A stretch of 27,304 nucleotides of DNA, taken from the NCBI GenBank assembly GCA_900155495.1, contig FTLJ01000995.1, positions 1 to 27,304 on the forward strand. The letters are read 5' to 3'. The notes beneath the pieces were generated by a model. It was not told the origin of the DNA. It saw nothing but the letters and a program-made list of their open reading frames with translations, and searched no databases. The position numbers were made by a program, and so were the translations under genes. Positions 11,701 to 20,563 of the stretch are shown here, piece after piece; position 1 is the stretch's first letter, and each line of letters starts with the position of its first letter. The stretch is from Porogramme epimiltina (taxonomy: Eukaryota; Basidiomycota; Agaricomycetes; Polyporales; Polyporaceae).

Positions 11701-12905
11701 AATGGGGTTAGAGTAAGAAAGGGCGGTAGTGACATGACATCTTACGTCGCAGCAGTATAGAGGTGTGTAACCTCGCGAGCAAAAAGTTCGTTACGGTTAT
11801 CCCCGGCCTTCTTCAACGCTGCGGTTTCCGTTTGCTCAACTACACCGACTTTGTACCCTTGAGATAGCAGCCTGAGTGGTCTGGATTAATGTGGTACAAA
11901 CGAGTGAGAAATTGCATTACTTCTTCATGTGTACGTCTCGCCTATGTAGCGGGATCATGGAAGTTAAAAGGTTACGCTTCGGGAAGCAAACTATTCCGAG
12001 CTCTTTGGCAGCAATCTGTCAAACCCGCAGACGTTTGTAAGTGCGCAATGTTTAAAGTTCCCCCAGCGTACCTTCGCGTCTTCTTCAAAGAATAGCATCT
12101 TGTAGCCCGACTGGATCATAAGCACGGTACCGGGATGTTTCGCCTTCAGCACTCGTACCTAATGGACGGTCAATAGATGTCCGGAGGGTACAGACCACCA
12201 ACATACTTGCGACTCAAATGGCGTGTAGGGCTGCCCACTCGGGCCGATCTCCTCAGCCTTCTTAGCCCTTGACCTACTTGGCGCAGGTTCGGGTCCGGAA
12301 GTCTTTGCAGCAGCCTTGCCCTTCTTCTTGGTTGTGGAGCTCGCGAACATGCTCATGAGCTCACCGAACTTTTTGTCCGTCTCCTCATGTTCATCCTCTT
12401 GTATTTGCGGAAGAACGTCATCCTGAATCTCGAATTCCACGTCCGACGAGGCCGGCGCGTCTGTGGACGGGGTCTTCCTGCGGAATACACCGCTGTTCCC
12501 TAACAGAATCCGCTTCGCTCTCTCATGCGCCTGGCGCTGCTTCTCTGCGTCCCCTGGAGAGCGAGTGATCTTTGTTGGAGAGGAGGGGTCAAATCGCCAC
12601 TGCTCTGCTTGACCTCCGCTGTCCGGTGCTCGTCGAGAGCTGGCCGAAGCTTGCTTAGTCGGTGTCGCGTTGGGCCGCCCGCGGGCAAAGAACCCGCTTG
12701 CCGTCTTCTGTCGCTTTTGTGGGCGTACTGCGGCCTCGTCATCCGAGTCAAGGGTGAGGTCTATTGGAGAAGGGGCCCTCTTGGACTGTGTGGCTTTCGA
12801 AGGCTGGGAGCCCGATCCAGTCGCGCCCTGGCTCTGAGAGAAATAGGAGGAGAGTGAGGCTTGGGTGTGTGTGCTGGGAGTCCTAGAGTGTTTGGAAGTA
12901 GACAT
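8766..12905 (-). CDS. MSH3: DNA mismatch repair protein Msh3 (MutS homologue), 16 exons, 1102 aa
   Basis: Msh3 pairs with Msh2 (MutS-beta) to bind insertion/deletion loops in the nucleus. Exons in transcript order: 12905-12207, 12158-12072, 12015-11921, 11871-11746, 11692-11523, 11472-11447, 11388-11297, 11240-11110, 11053-10879, 10823-10695, 10634-10244, 10182-10090, 10031-9525, 9465-9387, 9329-9193 and 9137-8766; 3309 nt in frame. Residues 15-22 (QASLSSYF) form a PCNA-binding PIP box, followed by a disordered linker with a basic PQKRQKT. YTPFESQ (227-233) and [10 protein letters not shown] open the mismatch-binding domain; this junction and the [17 protein letters not shown] block fit Msh3 rather than Msh6. 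The ATPase has Walker [10 protein letters not shown] (about 889), signature [10 protein letters not shown] and Walker [16 protein letters not shown] (ending 979), then THYPQV and GNMHMGF. All 15 introns are 48-61 nt. An in-frame ATG at 13031 would add 42 residues, but it lies beside the promoter MCB boxes, so I prefer 12905. Confidence 0.93.
11447..11472 (-). other. 26-nt microexon of MSH3 (exon 6)
   Basis: Flanked by a cgcag acceptor and a gtgagt donor, this exon encodes DNHMRIELE (with one split codon) and joins VVWDEFE to [10 protein letters not shown]. Skipping it would remove 26 nt and shift the frame. It lies in the connector region before the lever domain. Confidence 0.8.
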
Positions 12906-13480
12906 TAAGCCGAGAAACCAATATGGGGAGATGGGAGACAGGAGAGGGTTTCGCCGACCGGGGGAGGAGGAGACAGGGACTGGGTGGCACTCGACTAAGC
13001 CATTCACGCGCCTCGATCGCGTCTCCCTCATTTGTTACGCGTCTGTCACGCGTGCCGTCATGTGACCGAGACCCTGTGCCTCCCTAGGCCTATGGTCATC
13101 GGCGACTCATCGCACTTGGGAAGAAGGACGCACAGGCACTAGGGTCTCTTTTACAGGACACAGGGAACGCGGGGTGACGGACCAAACTGGGCGTGTATTG
13201 CAATGTGAACGTAGCAATGGATATAACTATGCAGAGGATAGATGGACACGAGAACACTTCAGATGCAATAGGGGAAGTGCATGAGGGAACGACAATGCTC
13301 TCTTGAGTGTAATGTACGAGGCCTAGCGGGGGATACGAGTAAGGTATGCGGTATACAAGACGGGAGGGATGCGCGTGCTGTGATGACCGGACGATGTGCG
13401 ACTATATTTCATAACCTAGAAAGATGAAGCCTGAGCATGCCAAAGACCAGAGAATCCTTGAGACTATGGAAGATAGTCAG
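12906..13480. other. Intergenic region: MSH3 promoter and 3' flank of the upstream gene
   Basis: It holds the pyrimidine-rich MSH3 5' leader (minus strand), the ACGCGT pair at 13037-13053 and the 3' flank of the minus-strand gene ending at 13481. No coding frame here looks real. Confidence 0.6.
13037..13053. promoter_or_regulatory. Two MCB-like ACGCGT boxes upstream of MSH3
   Basis: ACGCGT occurs at 13037-13042 and 13048-13053, about 132-148 bp upstream of the MSH3 ATG. ACGCGT is the MluI cell-cycle box bound by MBF (Mbp1/Swi6-type) factors, which drive G1/S transcription of replication and repair genes in fungi. The motif is palindromic, so strand is not meaningful. The functional link is inferred. 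Confidence 0.5.
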
Positions 13481-14332
13481 TCATAAGTGGATATAGTGCC
13501 CTTTGACGCGATTCCGACATAGCTCGCAGTCGGCGCGGGGGCCCATAGTGAAGCGCTGTTTCCGGGATGAAACATGGTTCTGGTATGGGGGACGCGACTC
13601 TTCATGTTGAGGCGTAAACGCGGGCGCGGCGAGGGCTTGCTCCACAGGGGCGTACGGATCAGAAGGCTGTAGAGGTAAGGGGTCGTGTTCAAACGAAACT
13701 TGAGGGAAGGGTTGTACTGGAGAGGGCGTGGCGTTCTGGATGTGGATGAGCGGTATCTGGAGGAGACTTGGGCTCGGATACTGAGGGGGCGTGGTGGACG
13801 GCGTGTACGGGTTCTCCGGAGGACATAGGAAGTGTGACTGTGGCACTTGAGGGAGGGAGATGGAAGACGCCTGGGGGGATATAGGCATGGCATTCTCGTC
13901 CACGGGCTGTGTCGACCCCAGGGGTGATGAAGCCTCGGGATGGGGGAATTAGAGCGGGAGAACGCACCATGTCCTCGTCGACCATCACTTCATCTATTCG
14001 CACTTCCCCCGGTTGGCTGACCGGAGTGTTGAATCCACTGCAGGAGAGTGAGGGGCTTTCTAAGCGGAGGTCCTGGGTCTGGGTCACCCAGTCTTCCGAT
14101 CGGCCACGGGTTGACGGGTGTGGCTGTATGCGCGAAAAGGGTATGCTAGCGTCCTGGCCACTGGCTGCCCGTTTCTGCGTGACACACACGCCGAGAAATG
14201 AGACACATGAGGGGATTAAGACCACACCGAACGCACCGCGGGACGATCGTAATGGGTGGGCGAAGACGGCGAGCGCGCGCGTTTGGTGGCCGAGCGCGTC
14301 CGGTAGTGTATGTGGGGCATGTCTACTTCCAT
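13481..14332 (-). CDS. Protein of unknown function with C-terminal C-X2-C-X6-H-X2-H motif, 3 exons, 242 aa
   Basis: Exons in transcript order: 14332-14237, 14174-13968 and 13906-13481; both introns (62 and 61 nt) begin gtgcgt, end cag and are in phase 0. The start at 14332 is the first ATG after the TATA box, with strong context (gccATGG). The N-terminus is MEVDMPHIHYRTRSATKRAR, a basic, NLS-like opening. The middle is Pro/Ser-rich and acidic in part (RIDEVMVDEDM) and probably disordered. The last 25 residues look like the conserved core: RFTMGPRADCELC, RNRVKGHYIHL, ending directly at the stop. The spacing C-X2-C-X6-H-X2-H could bind one zinc ion. I recall a similar GPR-x-x-CE-x-CR...GH-x-x-H ending on other basidiomycete hypothetical proteins, but cannot verify it here. 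I see no membrane segment once the introns are removed. Function is unknown; a nuclear role is a guess from the basic start. Confidence 0.75.
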
Positions 14333-14467
14333 GGCACTCTATCCAAATACCGATGGCCGGGGTGCGAAGTTGTCGTGAAGTCTTGAAGATGGACACGCGT
14401 GAGCGGAGGCAAGTCCTGGCGGGAGGATTTGCGAGAAGGCGCACAGGGTAAGAGAAGCTGGGCAAAG

Positions 14468-14475
14468 CTTATATA
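14468..14475 (-). promoter_or_regulatory. TATA box of the 242-aa Cys/His-motif gene
   Basis: The minus strand reads TATATAAG, 136 bp upstream of the ATG at 14332. A start site near 14440 gives a 5' UTR of about 110 nt free of other ATGs. Confidence 0.6.
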
Positions 14476-15169
14476 GGCGAAACACGTCCTATGTGGTCTT
14501 TCCAGGAACTAGTTCAAAAGAGATGGACAAAGGGAGCTGAACCCGAACGACGGGCTCGGGTGGTCAAGCTGGCGGACTGTCTGCGGGTGGAGGCAGGTGT
14601 GAAGGGACGGATCAAGCGAGCCTCGCCAAGCTCACAGAAATACTTTGTGTGTGGCTGTGCGGGCCTCGCTCTTCTCCTGACGTCGACCCCGGTCACCCCA
14701 CGTGAATGTGGGTTGCCCCGGCCGACCACCTCGTGTCCACGCAGCTCGTGGCTAGTATAAGACTCGGGCGGGACGTGCTGAAACTTGTCTCTATCTGGAT
14801 AAAACGCAACGGCACCTTATGCCTAGACTCGATGCACAGTAGTGAGTGCCAAACACAATAGATGTCTTGAGATCTTTCACGTCTTTTGACTAGTAGAACA
14901 TATAAAAGTCAAAGATTGGAGGCGTTTCAATGTGCCATTGGTACTTAAGAGACCCCTGTGCCGCTCAACTGCCATTCACAACGCGGCGCGGAATGCACGG
15001 TGCGTGCTAGCTTGTTGCGATCGGTTGGTACTGTTGCATCCTCTCATTGCCACATTTCCATATTAAGCGCATACATGCGCTGACCTATGGAGGCGGTCTA
15101 CTTCTAAGACTACGTTTACATGGTAGTAGTGGCTGACCCCGAACTCACGTCCAACTATGGCGACGATTG
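14476..15169. other. Intergenic stretch without a recognised gene
   Basis: No frame with a recognisable domain. It contains a TATA-like string (CATATAAAAG near 14900) with no obvious gene downstream on the plus strand, and a palindrome at 15066-15081. Confidence 0.5.
15066..15081. repeat. 16-nt palindrome AGCGCAT-AC-ATGCGCT
   Basis: A perfect 7-bp inverted repeat with a 2-nt centre, about 100 bp before the tandem repeat array. It could be a dimeric factor site or chance. Confidence 0.5.
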
Positions 15170-15830
15170 GGATGACTGCGTGTCATAACATCTTCCGGAG
15201 GTGCCTATCGTCTCCACCGACATGTCTTGCACTCCGGAGTTCAGCTTAAACAGGTTTGGCTTCGCGTTGTCAGACCCTGGCCGTCAGTGCACCTACAGAT
15301 TCACCTTCAGTGATCTGCTTCCATACTCATCAACTGAATGCACTGAAGGGAGTAGACTTATCTTGGCCTTGACGTGGCTGCCCTCCATATGCCTACAGCG
15401 CAAACCAGCACCTACGAATTCACCTTCAGTGATCTGTTTCCATACTTACTAGCTTTGAGGTGCACTGAAGGGGGTACTTAGCTTAGGTGTTTGCGAATTC
15501 GGCCTCCCATCTGTACTCCGTCCCAAGCCACACCTTGAGATTCACCTTTAGTAATCCATTCTATACCTACCAGCTTGAGGCACTGAAGGGGTACTTAGCT
15601 TAGGCGGCGAGCATCTTACGCACTTTCCGATCTCGACACAAGCCGATGCCTGAAGATTCACCTTGAATGGTTCATTTCCATACTTACAAGCTTGAGGAGG
15701 CGTTGAAGAGGACGGTATGTAGGCCATCGTCGACCATAATTCCGACGTCTTGTGAAACCCTGCCGGTATCCACCTTCAGTGGCCTATCTCGTACTTACTG
15801 GCTTGGCTTAGGCCCTTGTCAGCCCCACAA
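15170..15830. repeat. Diverged tandem repeat, about 117-bp period, each unit with hairpin arms
   Basis: Anchor CCTTCAGTG or a variant occurs at 15304, 15423, 15545, 15661 and 15773 (spacings 119, 122, 116 and 112). In the first two units a matching CACTGAAGG lies about 30 nt downstream (15341 and 15463); the third keeps CACTGAAGG at 15581 with a degenerate left arm. These arms are complementary, so each unit can form a stem of about 9-10 bp with a 28-31 nt loop. Between and after the arms the units share CATACTTACTAGCTTGAGG and GTACTTAGCTTAGG, which resemble each other as a short internal direct repeat. The remaining roughly 45 bp per unit is poorly conserved. A degenerate further unit probably precedes at about 15170-15290 (TGCACTCCGGAG followed by AGCTTAAACAGG). 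The period is not a multiple of three and the frames do not persist, so this is not a protein repeat. Confidence 0.75.
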
Positions 15831-16660
15831 CCAAGTCTGTTGCTCCATGAAATGTCCGAGTCGCCGAAGAGGGGAGAACCAATCCACCCCTCCGCCGGTG
15901 AGCATGAAAGTCGACCTATTCGCTCACTTTCAGCCACTTGTTTTCACCATTAGAGGTACGACATCAGAGAATACCCAGCCCAAATGCATAGCACCTCGTA
16001 AGGCCACCAGTCAGTGACAAGGGGTGAGTGGCGTTGGAGATTGGTGCGAATGCATTGGTGATAGTAGATAGTGGAAGGAGAGAGGCAAAGAGCCTGGGTG
16101 CAATGTCCGTGGAGCTCACTTGGCGTGGGGTTGGTGGTGGTCGAGAATGAGGATCATCGGGCCTTGGGGAGGCCTACTTATAGACTTCAGGTTCTTTGGC
16201 GGGCAGGGTGGCTTTATCAAGCCAGCCTCCTCAGTATAACAGAGACAAATAATGTCAGCCAAATGTCGATCGGGGGCCATTTGTGGATATCTCTCTTCGG
16301 GTCCGAGTTCGGCATATCCGGCGCCTCTTTAGGCTATCGAGCAGTTTAATAGGATATGACGTCACTTCTCGAGCGCAGACATGGTAGACGGAAGTATTCG
16401 CAGTATAAAGAAGTAGTCCGGTGGACATCTGTGGGCCAAGAACCTACACAGCACGGGGAACAGCCAACGTCCTACAGAGTCCATCGTTTTTATACACACT
16501 CCTCTGATTCCTTCTACGGTGACGCGCCGCTTACTTCTACCATCCCTCTAGTGGCCATGCTCATCATTTCGGAAACGCGCTCCTCTTCTGTGCAATCTCC
16601 CTGTAATGTTCAAGGTCTTGACAAATCACGTCGAACCTAAAGTACAAGGTTAAACCATGA
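15831..16660. other. Intergenic stretch between the repeat array and IAH1
   Basis: No recognisable protein. It includes a possible minus-strand core promoter (TATAAG at 16177-16182, followed by pyrimidine-rich sequence) that points towards the repeat array, and a perfect CRE-like palindrome TGACGTCA at 16357-16364. A 94-codon plus-strand frame starting at 16356 has no family resemblance. Confidence 0.5.
16177..16182 (-). promoter_or_regulatory. Possible TATA box of a minus-strand transcript
   Basis: The minus strand reads CTATAAGTAGG. It is followed about 90 nt later by a CT-rich stretch (CTCTTTGCCTCTCTCC) and then ATG at 16055 opening a 14-codon frame. The layout resembles a fungal promoter plus leader, but no coding gene follows in this direction before the repeat array. 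Confidence 0.25.
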
Positions 16661-17613
16661 TCACGCTGTCAAAGATGCTGTATGCGCGCACGTAACAAAC
16701 ACGAAGTTGAGGTTATCATAGTAGTACTCAGGGTACTTCTCGACGATGGTCTTGATGAGCTCCTCGTAGACGATCTAAAGAATTTCTCCATTAGCTCCAT
16801 TAGAAAGGGGGGTTTCGAGTGGCAGGACCTACCTGGTACCCATCCGCATTCAGATGCAGCCCGTCCGTCAAGAACCTCTTCAGCTCTTTCTCATCCTTCC
16901 CCGTTGCCTCGAATATCTTTGTCCACACATCGGCGATCGCGACGCCCTCGCTGATGCCCACCTCCCGCGCTGCGTCCGCGTACGTCTTCGTGACCGCGAA
17001 GTCGCGATCGTTGGGACGCGGCGGAGTTTGGGACGCCTGGCGGGCACCCCACAGCTCGGTGCTGCACGGCGGGGGCGTCATGAGGATGATGCGCGTGTCG
17101 GGGGAGTAGTGCGGCGAGTCGGGCGAGCGCACCATCCAGATGAGCTTGGCGAGGTTTGCCTTGTATCGGTCGAGCGGGACGTGCTGGTCGCGAATCGGGA
17201 GCGCGGCGTCGTTCGCGCCGAACCAGATCACGAGCAGGCGCACCTTCGGCGAGTGCTGCTGTTGGTGCTGTGTCGCGAAGCACTGCAAGATAGGTTAGCA
17301 AACGGCACACAGAGTGCGCGCCCCGCGGAAGTAGCCATTAAACATCCCACACCTGTTCAAAGACCGGGATGATCCAGTCGGTGTTGTACCCACTGAACCC
17401 ACGATTGATCACGTCCATCTTACGGTTGTAGGCATCTGCGCGTAGAATGCAGGTCAACGCATCGTCGACCATCGCAGTGGCAAGGATTAGACGTCTTAGT
17501 GACGCTAAGAGTTACGCACGGGCAAGTCTAGCTGCGAACCCGTTGAATTCGTATCCGCCCTGGGTAAGCGAATCGCCGAGGAGCATGATTGCATCTTGTA
17601 CGTAGGCGGCCAT
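16661..17613 (-). CDS. IAH1: IAH1-type SGNH/GDSL esterase, 4 exons, 246 aa
   Basis: Iah1-type enzymes hydrolyse acetate esters such as isoamyl acetate; other substrates are possible. Exons in transcript order: 17613-17520, 17435-17353, 17282-16833 and 16774-16661; introns are 84, 70 and 58 nt. The start ATG has good context (cgcaccATGG). All SGNH blocks are present: block I LLGDSLTQGG with nucleophile Ser15; block II NRGFSGYNT with Gly47 as the likely oxyanion residue; block III FGANDA with Asn83; and block V TDGLHLN with Asp199 and His202. The length matches the family. I see no signal peptide, so the enzyme is probably cytosolic. The neighbouring F-box gene is divergent, 444 bp away, with no obvious functional link. 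Residues after Gln209 (IVYEELIKTIVEKYPEY) form the expected closing helix. The family call is firm; the exact substrate is not. Confidence 0.9.
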
Positions 17614-18057
17614 GGTGCGTAGATCTTCGCGATGACGGTGGTCGAGACAAGCGAGGTGGCCGCGTGGATACTCAACGACGTCGACGCCCCGAACGCCGCG
17701 GAATCACCGCGGAGCGAGCGGCGGGGACGGCCGGGCCGCTGGCTGGACGTGGGAATGTATGCGCCACTGACTTGGGAGGTGTGCCAAGACACGTCGCGAG
17801 TCGCGACAGCCCTTGGCTTTGACGATCGGTGCTCGTTCTAAATTCCCTGCGTCCATTCTTCCGAGTCCTTCACCGCTGTTCTTCCGCCCTGGGACTAGAA
17901 AGTAGCGCCCACGTCTGCGCAAGTCCGTGAGTTCCAGTCTAAACACGAGCAGACACTCGAGCTGATACAAGTCCGCGGCGGATCCAGCGCCGCATGTTGC
18001 ACTCCCTTCAACAAAAACCCCTTGGCGACTTTTTTCATACATCGACGAGATAGGAGA
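17614..18057. other. Divergent promoter region between IAH1 and F-box gene 1
   Basis: 444 bp; the half beside IAH1 is GC-rich. I see no clear TATA box for either gene. The open frames here lack recognisable domains and are not in frame with the IAH1 start. Confidence 0.5.
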
Positions 18058-19807
18058 ATGAAGGGGTACTCTATTCGGTAAGATCTTGCATTCACCGCTT
18101 TTAGGCATTCACCTCATAGGAACGTTTTGCAGGTTCCCACTCTTGGCGTCGCGAGACGAAGTGCTGCGAGCATCGTTGGAGGAACAAGAGTGGCGTCTCC
18201 GCACTATTCACCAACTCACCCGGGAGATGGCCTCCCTCAAGCAAATGCAAAACTTGACTGCGCCTATCAATAGTCTGCAGACCGAAATTCTAGTCGAGAT
18301 CTTCACTTACCTCGTCGACTACAAAGCTGGCAATACCGAATATCTCCTTCCCGTCACCCACGTCTGCAGCCTATGGCGCGCCGTCGCCCTCAATGCACCC
18401 TTGCTTTGGACGACTCTTTCGATTAACAAAGTCGAGCTCGCAGAGGAGCTTCTTCTCCGCTCTCGGTCGTTATCCCTCTCACTCATCCTATCTACCACTC
18501 AATCAACACATCGCTTCGTCCCGCTCATCGTCCCCCACATCCATCGTCTGCGCGTCCTTCATTTACACGTTTCAAGCGAACGCAGTATGCAACGTATCCT
18601 GACCAGACTCCGTACCAGGGCGCCGAAGCTCGAGGAACTCTATCTCGTAGTCACCAATTCACCACTTGGTCTCCTATACTATCCCGTGGCCTTTAACTCG
18701 CTATTCAATGGCGACATCCCCTCCTTGCGCACTCTCGTCACGACCGATGTGGATATTCTGGTACCCTTCACCAAACCAAGCGGTCTCGTTCACCTCCATA
18801 TCAAAATGAACTATGATCTATCGGAGTGCCTCATTCCTACACTGGCGAACTGTCCGCTCCTAGAGACCCTTACATACGTGGGGCCCTTTGATCCGGACGA
18901 TGTTTCTGCCGATCATGTCGCCGAACTACCCAAGCTCCGCCAGCTCTCCGCGGGCCTTGTTCCCCGCGAGATGCACACATTCCTATCTCGTATCTCCATC
19001 CCTCAGAGCTGCCAAATGGACCTCAATGCCAGTTCGGATATAGCATGGGGGTACAACATGCTACCAAAGGACGCCCACCTCAACCTCAAGTGTCTCTCTG
19101 GCATCCGTCGGCTCGAAATCCATCATAGCATCAACAATCGTAAAGATGTCGACGATGACAGTACGATCCTCCTTCATGCCTACCGCGATGTAGAAGCTGG
19201 TGCCGAAAAATCTCTCACTCTCAATTGCCGAGTCAACACATTCTCGTCTGCAGCTCTTTACGGCTACTGGCGATTCGATGTTTCTCAGGTTGAGGTTCTC
19301 GTCCTGACCGGTCTCACAATGACCAACAACTATGTCCCTGTTCTCCGGGTTGACATGTTCCGGAGTCTCCCTGCACTCAAGGTCCTCCGTGCAATGAACG
19401 TCTACCCCCCACACGCGGAGGCCTTGCTCTACCTTTTGGAATGCCTCGAGTATGGGGGACCCGCCTCCGACCACGCGAACGAGGTCGATCCCGGAGAACT
19501 CCCTGGGGATACTCAAAACGAAGCCGACAGCAGAACGGATGCGCCCGGAGAAGGTGAAGGCGAAACGAGTAGCGACAAGGCGGCCGCTGGGCCCCTCGTT
19601 TGTCCCATGTTATCAACACTGGAACTTTATGACATCCCACAATATTCAGGACTTTCTACTGCGTTGATCAAGGTGGCGCGTCTCAGGCAAAGGGGCGGAA
19701 TCTTGCAAGAGGTGGACCTCTTCGATGTCGGATGCCCCCATCAACGTGCACGGCTACGCGAGGCTTTAAGATCCATCGCACCTGAGATGACGTTGTCGAT
19801 TGAGTAG
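18058..19807 (+). CDS. F-box protein with leucine-rich-repeat-like region, 2 exons, 564 aa
   Basis: The long exon has no ATG near its start, so I looked upstream. ATG at 18058 opens a 20-nt exon (18058-18077) with donor gtaaga, a 55-nt intron and acceptor ttttgcag, joining in frame at 18133 to give MKGYSIRFPLLASRDEVLR. A helical, coiled-coil-like segment (residues about 15-48) precedes an F-box (about 50-95: SLQTEILVEIFTYL, then VCSLWRAVALNAPLLWT). F-box proteins bind Skp1 and recruit substrates to SCF ubiquitin ligases. The rest alternates Leu-rich strands as in degenerate LRRs (LRVLHLHV, LEELYLVV, LKVLRAMNV, LSTLELYDI), the presumed substrate-binding part. An acidic low-complexity insert lies near 470-505 (PGEGEGETSSDKAAAG). 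The next gene is a paralogue in the same orientation. The target is unknown. If the first exon is wrong, Met39 is the next candidate start. Confidence 0.8.
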
Positions 19808-20563
19808 AACGACTAGGGATGAGAGACGAAGCATGATTGTGCGTCGCACCTGGGTACGCGCGAGCCGGATTATTCTCGCTTTCCTCTCTGTACCCAAACT
19901 TACCAAATCGTTACAGAATGTATACCACCTCTCCGTTGTACCCTTGCACCGTTCTTAGATCGTCTGCCTCAGATTCAACGCGACCTGTGTTACTAGTAGT
20001 TATGCATTTATGATCCAACTCCCCACCCTATAATGACAACTGTATGTAGATTGGGCTTAGTCTGACAGAAAACACTCGCCATGGTATACAACCCATCCCT
20101 GAGCGTACGAGGGGCACGGCGTTTGCCCTTAAGTCCGAGTTAGCACCAGCTAAACATTCGATATAAGATGCCTGTTACTTGTGCTACATCATGATCAGTT
20201 ATGATTTATCAGCACTATCATACTCGTGCTGGGCGCTCGCCGTCGGATAGTTTTGGTCACTACTACAACCACCGCTGCTTTCTATGCGACCTTGCTTCTG
20301 AACTTCGTTTTCTGACCACTGGCTTCTCACCCGTCCATCGAAGCGGATGGTGTTGTGGGAGCATCTTGCCCCTACTACATCACTAGTGAGTGTTGTCACC
20401 TCGTGGACTCGCCCTGCGACTATCTGACCATCCACCAAGTATATTGAAGCTACCCTGTTCCCGCCTTGGGATCCCGAGTGGCGCACAGCCTGAGTGGCAT
20501 AGGAGGTTAGATTTTAACAACAGCATTGATCTCTAGCTCAAGCAGACTGGTACCGTACCAACC
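19808..20563. other. Intergenic region between the two F-box genes
   Basis: 756 bp, AT-richer than the genes. It holds the 3' flank of F-box gene 1 and the promoter of F-box gene 2. Short open frames near 20200-20486 on both strands show no family resemblance. I see no gene or repeat copy here. Confidence 0.5.

Noticed and set aside
13907..14465. Possible membrane segment (FGVVLIPSCVSFLGVCV) in an unspliced reading of the 242-aa gene
   Set aside because: It is the translation of the first intron (14175-14236), which has gtgcgt and acgcag boundaries; splicing removes it and starts the protein at a better ATG.
15201..15452. 83-codon plus-strand frame within the repeat array
   Set aside because: It crosses repeat units whose 119-122 bp spacing shifts the frame, so the repeated sequence is not translated consistently; no domain.
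15296..15805. Regularly spaced repeats suggesting a CRISPR-like array
   Set aside because: The period is about 117 bp, repeat cores are diverged and long, and the genome is eukaryotic with spliced genes; it is a tandem repeat, not CRISPR.
16356..16640. 94-aa plus-strand frame beginning with ATG over a TGACGTCA palindrome
   Set aside because: Real ATG but no family resemblance, and it is in the 3' flank of IAH1; not enough to call a gene.
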